Assembly (NCBI GenBank): GCA_021018815.1
Contig: JAITYX010000012.1
Location: 4,327,001 to 4,391,000, forward strand
Direction of reading: 5' to 3'
Origin: Talinum fruticosum
Lineage: Eukaryota > Streptophyta > Magnoliopsida > Caryophyllales > Talinaceae
DNA length: 64,000 nt
Numbering within the stretch: the stretch's first letter is position 1; each line of letters opens with the position of its first letter. A program made the translations under genes and the position numbers. The notes below the pieces were generated by a model, which saw nothing but the letters and a program-made list of their open reading frames with translations, had not been told where the DNA came from and made no database searches. Below are positions 57,096 through 64,000 of the stretch, piece by piece.

Positions 57096-57999
57096 TCCAC
57101 TCCCAACATTAATCAATGCTACAACCACTTCAGAAATACCTCAATATTATTAAGTGCATCGATCAAGGCTTGTCAATGCTTCGAGAGGCAAATACTAATT
57201 GCTAGATATATATATCAACTTTGAGTTTTTAAGTCTGTTTGAGGATTGGGCCTTCTTATTGGATAGATTCTTTTTCTTTTGTGGTTTCTTGAATATGTTG
57301 TGGACCCCTTGTTACTTTATGTAATGAAGATCTTGTCAGAATTGGATTTCGAAGTATTTGGTTTACCATAAAAGTCATCCTCTTCTAATGGTTGCGTGGC
57401 CTAGAAGTTGTCATCATTATCTTCCTTAGTCTCATAAACATCCTCGTTGTCACTTACCTACAATCCGTGCATTATTAGGTCGAAAGGAGGTAACCTAATC
57501 AATGACATTGGCTCATTTTTGTCTTCAATATAGACAAAAGGATCCCATTGCCACGAATGGGTTCGAAAAGATGACTAAGGTTGCGTTAAGTGGGTTTTTG
57601 TTATTATTGGGTTTCGAGTGGCCTTAGGTAGAGGAAGTTGACCATTACAAAACATACTTTCTAACTTGTTCTTGAAGGTCTAGGATTGTTCCGTATCGTG
57701 TCCTCATGCATGATGGTATTTGCAAAATTTCCCGCATCCTAATTTTTCTATTGTTTTGCGATTTCTGTTCTAATAGGCAGTAGCTCAATCATTCCCTTGG
57801 ATAGTAAATAGTCAAGTGATTAAGAATAGGTAGTATCTATTGGAGTATAGAGAGTACACCTATTAAGGGCATTTACATGTGCACCCTTACTAGTACTCGC
57901 TTGTATTAGAGGTCTTCTTATCTTTATTCCGATAACCACCTCTATAACTCACCACGACTTTTGTGGTCCCGATGGACAATTCTTCTTCGATTTGCAATC
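57096..57999 (-). other. H gag-protease linker
   Basis: Minus strand, decayed. Its first part aligns with the acidic linker of T's tandem units (EDVYE-type and LEEDDF-type codons around 57500-57380). No separate domain recognised. Confidence 0.45.
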
Positions 58000-58490
58000 C
58001 CTCATCTCTAAGGAAACTCAAGCACATGAATGGTAAGAACTTTAAATGTTGATTATAGGCGGGCTGAGGTTCTTCACAATGATCCTAACTTGGTCTTTAT
58101 CCGAAGGTCGGTCTACCATATGGGTAGCCTTTGTCCTCCATTTAATGAGAAAGTTGGTGAAACTTTTTGTCTGTCCTTTCTTGATCACCTCTAAATCACG
58201 AAAGGTTATAGGTAGATTGGTGTTGTATGAGTATTGGTGTAAGAACTCCTTGCATAAATCAGTCCAATTACCGACCATGCGTGGATTAACTACATTATAC
58301 CGCTTCGTAACATCTCCATCAAATGTCCAATTAAAATTACACGATATGGTAACCTTGGGAGGTAGTTTTTCTTTGCTCCTATGAAGTTACAAACATGGTG
58401 ATGGGGATTTTCAGATCCGTGAAACTTGTTGTCTAGTATGGTAAGTTTGGGACGTAACATTTCTTTCGGGATTGAAGTGAATCTCATAAG
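58000..58490 (-). pseudogene. H gag (Tat-type retrotransposon gag)
   Basis: Two minus-strand frames. 58487-58290 has MLRPKLTILDNKFHGSENPH, resembling the PKFxxYDGxxDPxxH block. 58278-58042 has NWTDLCKEFLHQYSYN and KKGQTKSFTNFLIKWRTKAT, the core of the Retrotrans_gag domain. A stop and frame shift join them near 58285. No such block is visible in T. Confidence 0.8.
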
Positions 58491-60249
58491 GTCAATGTAG
58501 TGACTTTTGAACAGAACAAATTATATTAGCATTCTCTCTACCTGATTTGTACATGGATCGAATTAGGCTTAGGGCCGGTTTCGGAGGAGGTTGTGAGCCA
58601 TTTGGTAGTGGTTGAGCTTCTTCTTCCTCACCTCCCTCTTTGTTTTCCTTATTTTTCTTTTCCTCCTTTCCTCGTTCCTCATTTTTCTATAGAGTCTTTA
58701 GAACAAGAGTGAGAGTTCCAGATATGGATTATATTTTTTGATCTTGAGCCTCAATCGTGGCTTCTATCTATGGATTCGTTAATCCAAGACATGATGGGAG
58801 ATGATTGTGGTTCTTCATCCATTAGAGGGGAAATGTTTTTTGATATTGTCCGACAACGGAAGATTGATTGGATCAGTGTTAAGTGCACCATGTTTGGTCG
58901 CAATGGAGTTAATCGAGGTGTCAACCGCGGAGATGCGGTACTAGACTCCCTATTGAATCATTTAAACCTTTCAAAAACCGATTCTAGCGAACCCCGGTTG
59001 CAGTAGGCTTCCCTATTCTACTGCCCAAAAGTTAACTACTTAGGACCATCCTAGAGGAAATAAGCTTTTGGGGAGAAAGAACTAAGTGCTAGACCCAAAG
59101 TGACTAGGAAAAAAAGGAAGAATGCTCTTTTATTTTGATGCACACAAGAAATGCAAACTAATCACAATGAAATGCGATGATGCAAATGGAATGACTTAGA
59201 TTGGGCTGATTTTAATTTGGCTATTGCATTGATTTTCCTAGAATAAGATCGATTTTAATTTGGCCAATGGACTCACCTATTTCATATGAATTTTGAATTT
59301 GACTTATGAAAAAACTGGATGCAACTAATTTAGAGATGAATTTTAAATGTGGCTAATGCAAAAATTGGATTCACCTAGATGAGTTTTAAATTTAGCTAAT
59401 GTAAAAACTGGACTTACATGTTTGAGATGAATTTAAATTTGGTTAATGTATTGAGACTCTCTTAATTTAGGATGAAAAAAATGCAAGTTTTCTAACAATC
59501 AAAAGCTAAAACCTAAAGCCAAACCGAAAATCAACTAAAGAGAAGAGACGGGGTCTAGGATAGGACCCACATCGGCTGATCGGAGAAAACCGGCGTCGGC
59601 TATCTTTGGCGGCTGGTGATTAAAAAAGGTTGAGACTAAAGATAGGTAGACTCGAAACAACAATTAATGGACCGACCTAAAAGGGAAAGGCGCTTTTTGG
59701 ACTTTTTGGCTAAAATGCGAAATTGGACCAACTAAAGAAGGTAAATTATTGTCTTTTATTTTGCACCCATGCAAGGGTTATTTAGCAACTCAACCTAGAC
59801 TAAAGGCTCACAAAAACAGAGTTAAACACTAAAAGCAACAATATTTTTTTCAAGCATGAAAATGAAGAGAAAGGTACCACCTAGACTCGCCAAAGTTTTA
59901 TGATCAAAAGAGGAATAATTCTAGGTTGGATACATGGTGGCTAATAGTATGAAAATTTCATCCCCTATAGGATGCATAGCAAGACTTTAATAATTAGTGC
60001 TTCTCGATTTGGAATCGAGAAAAAGCATGCTACGAGTCGAGAGTGACCATCTTCCTAGTATGTCTAGACTAAGTGGGCCTACTCGAGTCAAAGGCTCAAC
60101 CTCTTCGAAGATGTTCACTTAAAGATATAGCTTAAAGGTCAAAGTTAAAAGCAACTACTATCCGAGGTCGCTTTAATGCAATATGCCTAATGGAAAATAC
60201 AATAAGAAAACTTATAAGTTTAATTTTGCAAGTCTCACCCTCTTAATAA
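58491..60249 (-). other. H leader / gag start region
   Basis: Gag N-terminal coding (58500-58800, Glu/Lys-rich on the minus strand) then a long AT-rich leader. A degenerate tandem repeat lies at 59190-59460. No other feature is seen. Confidence 0.4.
59190..59460. repeat. degenerate ~60 bp tandem repeat
   Basis: Four to five loose copies of a unit containing GATGAATTTTAAATTTGGCT, then AATG and a CTGGA/TTGGA piece followed by CTTACNT. Spacing is uneven (about 55-70 bp). It lies in H's untranslated leader. Confidence 0.6.
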
Positions 60250-60274
60250 GTTATCTCCTTATTGGAGTTGGCAT
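60250..60274 (-). other. H primer-binding site
   Basis: On the minus strand the LTR end CCTACA is followed by ATGCCAACTCCAATAAGGAG, a decayed version of T's TGGCGACTACACTGGGG-type site. Confidence 0.5.
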
Positions 60275-61980
60275 TGTAGGAACCAGCGGCCCCGCCTATG
60301 CCCCCGTTGAGGGGTCGGCTGACCGAATCGTAGTTTCCCTACAAAGCATCAGCTCTTTTATTTTTATTTGAAAGTTAAATTTAAAATTTCATTTGGAAAG
60401 TAGGGTGCAACTCTTATTAAGATTATTTATTTTTAAAATCTAATTAAGCACTTTAACTAAAAGGGTAATTGGTAATTTTTATTAGTCATTTTGATTTTAA
60501 AAATTGAATTTTAGAGAAATCTCGAGATGCTATTTAGAGGTTAGGAAATAAGAAAATAGGAAATTATGTCTTGTCTTAAAGCTTCTAGGCCAAAACGTTA
60601 AATATCGTTTGCACCAAGAGCTTTGCCCGGTTATTATCCAAGCACTAGCGATAGCTAGGATTGATCGATGACTGGTGCCAATTATAAGGCCATGAATAAG
60701 GAATCAATTCTTGTCCAATAGCTCCGGTTATCAAACAAGTAACCTAAATTTTTTCATTTTCAACCTAAAATGCCGAGAAGTAAATGGGGAGAAATAAAAG
60801 CAAAATAAAAGAGTCGCCGATCGCTTTTAGGTAGTAAAAACTAACAAAAAATAAACACAGTACTCTTCCAATCTTACTATAGAAAACTAAGCTTGAAAGA
60901 GGTTTTGAAAGGGACTCCATCGGTCTTAAACTAAGAATCCAATGTTTGGGGGTGAAGGTATGAAATGAAGATGGGTGCTCTCCCTACCACCCGTCAACGG
61001 ACGACTTTTGCTAATCATAATTATGAGTTAAAAAATCATGTTTAAGAATAAAGAAACATGTGATATACTGAAAGTAAAGCAAACAAGGCATGTTAGGAAA
61101 GCAATAAACTGGCTGTAAAGAAAGCAAAACGAAAGCGTAATGAAATTAATAATTATAGTGGGTGGGGAGGAATTAAAAGCAATTACATTGTTAATCCACA
61201 CTATGAAAAGCAGTGAATGACATAAATAAATAAAATCATAAAGATGAACTTGAAGACACATCTGGTGCCCTCAGGTCATCCCACCTACCGAACGTGGATC
61301 ACGAACAAAATTAGACAAGCATGATGACAAGGTGACGAGCTCAAATGGAGGACAAAGAAGGCTATTTCTAGAGTTTAAGAAATAGGAGAATGAGTGACAA
61401 TATGATGAGATGCAGAGAATAGAGAGTGGGAGAGAGTGATAAGAAGTATGTTTTATCTTTTTTGATGTTTTATAGTTGAAGATAGTGCGCTCAAAATGAG
61501 GAGGAAGCCCTTTATTTATAGAAATTTTTTGGTCACAAAAGATCAACCTAATCATCATTTTAGCTGTCAAAGTTCGATGAATTGAGCCAGGATTTACCAG
61601 AGATGATTAAAAAATAGACTAGATATTCCCTAAACTAGAGGATCGTGCCCGGAGAGCCGAGAAATGCGGCACCAGCCTCATACGATATCATACGGATGTC
61701 TTGATTGTTGGTTGTTGAGAAAAAACAAAGCGTTTTAATACCTTGAGTCTAAAAACACGATGTCGATTTAAAGGATGTCATACCGAACAAAACGTTTTGT
61801 ACCATGCTTGACCAATGGAAACAAAACATTGTGTCTAATGCGTAAATCCGAGTCAAGCACGACAACAGTTTGGGTTTCCTCATTGGGAGCCCAAACATAA
61901 ATTGGTTTGGCCAAATAAAAATTAATTTGTGGGCCGGCAGAAGCAAAAGGCTAATTTTTGTGGTGCTAATGTGTTTATTT
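60275..61980 (-). repeat. H 5' LTR
   Basis: The plus strand begins TGTAGGAACCAGCGGCC, the reverse complement of T's LTR end. It aligns in reverse with LTR A through its GAGTCGCC, CTCTTCCAATCTT and GAGGAATTAAAAG landmarks. TATAAATA on the minus strand lies at 61520-61513. The right boundary is approximate, set from LTR length and loss of similarity. Confidence 0.7.
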
Positions 61981-62625
61981 TTTGTTTATTAGCTTCTATC
62001 ATGCCGATCGAACTCTGATAGGGTAGAAAAGTCATACATCTAAACTTAGGACTATTCAAGATGCATCTTAAAAGAAATTCACAAGATCAAGTCAACAAAT
62101 AGATGATTGACTCGAGACTTTGTACTTAAAAATTTTCTCTTAAAAGTCTAATGAGTTGGTTCTACTTCGAGAGTAGAAACCGACCCGACCACTCTAACTA
62201 AGCATGACATAGCCAATCAGCTCTGGGAAACCGATAGTATGACTAAGACATTAAGTTTGCCTAAATAATTTCACATTAATAATTCAAGTTAAAAGTACTA
62301 GGTTAGACAAGGGAATTTCTGCCCTGGAAAAAATTGTAAGAGATTTATCTAATGGAGCAAATATAGGTAGTTCTTAACTCTATATTTTTAGAGTCCAATA
62401 ATGGAGTTTGACTTTGTGCTTCGATTAGCGCAGTTCAAGGTTTTCTCGCCCGAGAGAGTTTCCTCGTAAAAATAATTGTCTTCATTCTTTCGTGTTTCGA
62501 GTCACTTTAGACTCAATGTTCCTCTCCGAGTTGTTATCTCAGCTTTTAACTTTAAATTTCAACAATTTTTTCGTCATCCTAATCACCCCTCCCCTAGGCT
62601 GATTATCCTCTCTAAGTGAACCTTA
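61981..62625 (+). repeat. copia C4 5' LTR (3' part, decayed)
   Basis: The last 350 bp align with the C2 LTR end: a CTAGGTTAGACAAGGGAATTT block, GGAGTTTGACTTTGTGCTTC, GTTTTCTCGCCC and AATCACCCC. The end is CCTTA instead of CTTCA. The 5' limit is unclear. Confidence 0.6.
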
Positions 62626-63351
62626 AATTGGTAATGAGCCTATCCTTCTCCAAAAGGAATCAACATTCCAAAGGTATAAAGGTTTTGGATCATCTAAATG
62701 GGAAGTTCTATGAAGGAAGGTTATTTGCTACATCACCAAAGTTCCAAGGCTCCAACTTTGCCCATGGGAAGAAGTCAATACGAGTGCTTTATTAATAACA
62801 ATGATAAGGAAGTTTTGCATATCATCACAAACAAAAACCATATCCCTATGAAGAAAGTTGGCATTGAAACTGTGCCAATGTTAAAGATATAATTCAACCG
62901 ATGAGAACAAAAGGCGTAAGAAGAATCACACTCGCTATGAACATTCTTATGTGCACGTTAGACTCATATGAGTTTAACAAGGTTTCATCTTATGATACGC
63001 CTAAATAGGTATGGGACACTCTCATGACCACTTATGAAGGAACAAGCCAAGTGAGACATACCAAGATCAGCAAGTACCTGCATAGATGTAAATTATTAAA
63101 GATGAAGGTTGATGAAACCGTCAACGATATATATATATATATAATGTTCACTTAGATTGTAAATAATCTCGAATCTCTTGGTAAGTTGTCATAAAACTTT
63201 AAAGGTGTCTTTCAAAGAAGAAATATGGTCGAAAAGTGATGGCTATCAAAGAAGTCCAAGACCTCAAGCAAGCTCAAGCTAAGCTAGATGAACTCATTGG
63301 GAAGTTACTGATTCATGAGTTACATCTTCAAGGTAAAGAATCTAAGGTTAT
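62626..63351 (+). pseudogene. copia C4 PBS and gag remnant
   Basis: PBS TTGGTAATGAGCC at 62628-62640 (a decayed TGGTATCAGAGC). The gag ATG is at 62698, with SSKAPTLPMGRSQYECF then NNNDKEVLHIITNKNHIPMK. Later AMNILMCTLDSYEFNKVSSY and VWDTLMTTYEGTSQVRHTKI follow. Stops occur at 62890, 63007 and others. A (TA)n run at 63128-63142 sits inside. It is a more diverged relative of C2's gag and is cut at 63352. Confidence 0.75.
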
Positions 63352-64000
63352 TGTAAGACCTGTAATTTTGGGGTTAGGTGGTCTTACAAGGTAGAGCTAA
63401 TTATTTAGCCTTGATTAAATAGAGTAGGTCGAGAGACCAAATTATACGCGGTTAGATATTCGTAAATTTACTTGAGTGAGTTATTATTAGTTTCCGTAAC
63501 TAAAAACTAATAGCGTGTATTAATTCCTCCCTACGAACCGTCCGCCCAGATTAGCTAAATAAAAACCCGAGACCATGTACGCTGCTTACTTGGTCCTACT
63601 CTAGTTATGGCTTAACAAAAAAAAAAAAAAAGAGGGAACAAAATGGGATAAGGAAGGATGAGTTGGGCCCAATTAGGGGGAGAACGACAGTTAGTCGGTT
63701 TAGAAAGATGGAAGAAAAGAAGAAGGCTTGGGAGCTCGAGCGAGAGGAAAAGAAAGGGGAAAAGCGAAAGAGGCAACCGGGAAAGAGAGGGAGGGCGCGC
63801 AGAACCGAAGCGAGGCCGGAGGCTGGCGAGCGGAGTGACAACGCGGGCGGGTGGCAGACGAAGGCGAAAGAAAGAAGCAAAGCGAGAGGAAGGGGAAAGA
63901 GGGAACACCGGACGGAGAAGAGAGAGACAGAGGAGGCAAGCGGTGCAGAGACCCGGAGGGTGCCGACGACCACCGCAGCACCCGTAAAACAACGGCCGGT
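63352..64000 (+). repeat. gypsy-type LTR, 5' part, truncated by window edge
   Basis: It begins TGTAAGACCTGTAATTTTGG and interrupts the C4 gag. A TAAATAAAA TATA-like site is at about 63555, then an A-run (63618-63632) and a GC-rich purine block from 63690 to the end. The plan is similar to the minus-strand LTR at 4468-7400. The open frames in the purine block have low-complexity Arg/Glu composition and no domain. Confidence 0.55.

Larger units (their letters stand above)
56843..61980 (-). mobile_element. Tat element H, 5' half (LTR - leader - gag - protease start)
   Basis: On the minus strand: LTR (~61980-60275), PBS, long leader, gag (58490-58000), linker and protease N-part (57090-56843), which stops at T's insertion point. 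The protease continues at 35759. The same-lineage host and insertion are in opposite orientation. The right end of the LTR is not sharply defined. Confidence 0.8.

Noticed and set aside
63605..63992. Four overlapping open frames in the purine-rich right edge
   Set aside because: Strand-biased purine composition suppresses stops in several frames at once. Arg/Glu-rich on one strand and Phe/Ser/Leu/Pro-rich on the other. Best explained as an LTR leader.
1..64000. CRISPR arrays, operons, tRNA or rRNA genes, riboswitches
   Set aside because: I saw no direct repeats with unique spacers, no cloverleaf-like A/B box pairs, no ribosomal motifs and no bacterial gene organisation. The window is plant repeat DNA.

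Overview
The window is plant nuclear DNA, AT-rich and intergenic. It is packed with decayed, nested transposable elements and holds no intact cellular gene. The lineage-specific retrotransposon domains, CACTA elements with GT-AG introns and a Ulp1-type peptidase, and a captured FKBP-TPR exon point to an angiosperm. I cannot name the species. Every coding remnant carries frameshifts or stops, so nearly all are listed as pseudogenes. Family names come from recognition of motifs by eye, not from searches.

Left arm, 1-7979. A minus-strand Ty3/gypsy element of chromovirus type enters from beyond the left edge: integrase N-terminus, RNase H end, RT, protease and gag remnants, then a primer-binding site and a 2.9 kb 5' LTR (4468-7400). 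A 580 bp segment at 7401-7979 is related to part of the large element further right.

Ty1/copia zone, 7980-35267. One family with ~1.5-1.6 kb LTRs and an extra ORF after pol (Sirevirus-like plan) is present as three partial elements: C1 (minus, 3' half), C2 (plus, 5' half) and C3 (plus, 3' part). Two inverted solo LTRs with target-site duplications (TSDs) sit inside C3. Between C2 and C3 lies an En/Spm (CACTA) remnant encoding a TNP1-like transposase and a C48/Ulp1 peptidase. Its peptidase gene was interrupted by a second, non-autonomous CACTA element carrying a host FKBP exon. The junction was then triplicated in 537 bp units.

Ty3/gypsy Tat-lineage zone, 35268-~61980. An older minus-strand Tat element (H: 5' LTR, gag, protease) was split in its protease by a 21.1 kb plus-strand Tat element (T) bounded by perfect ATTGG TSDs. 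T has two ~1.94 kb LTRs, five tandem ~1.77 kb copies of its leader-to-protease region, a degenerate RT, two RNases H, an integrase lacking its catalytic core, and antisense remnants of a plant mobile domain and a DUF7745-like domain.

Right arm, ~61980-64000. A decayed copia 5' end (C4: LTR tail, PBS, gag) is cut by the start of another gypsy-type LTR that runs off the window.

I found no tRNA, rRNA, CRISPR, operon or bacterial feature. The most unusual items are the five-fold leader/PBS/protease amplification in T, the Pack-CACTA with its FKBP exon and triplicated junction, and the separate TATA promoter with AACGG boxes in front of the extra copia ORF.
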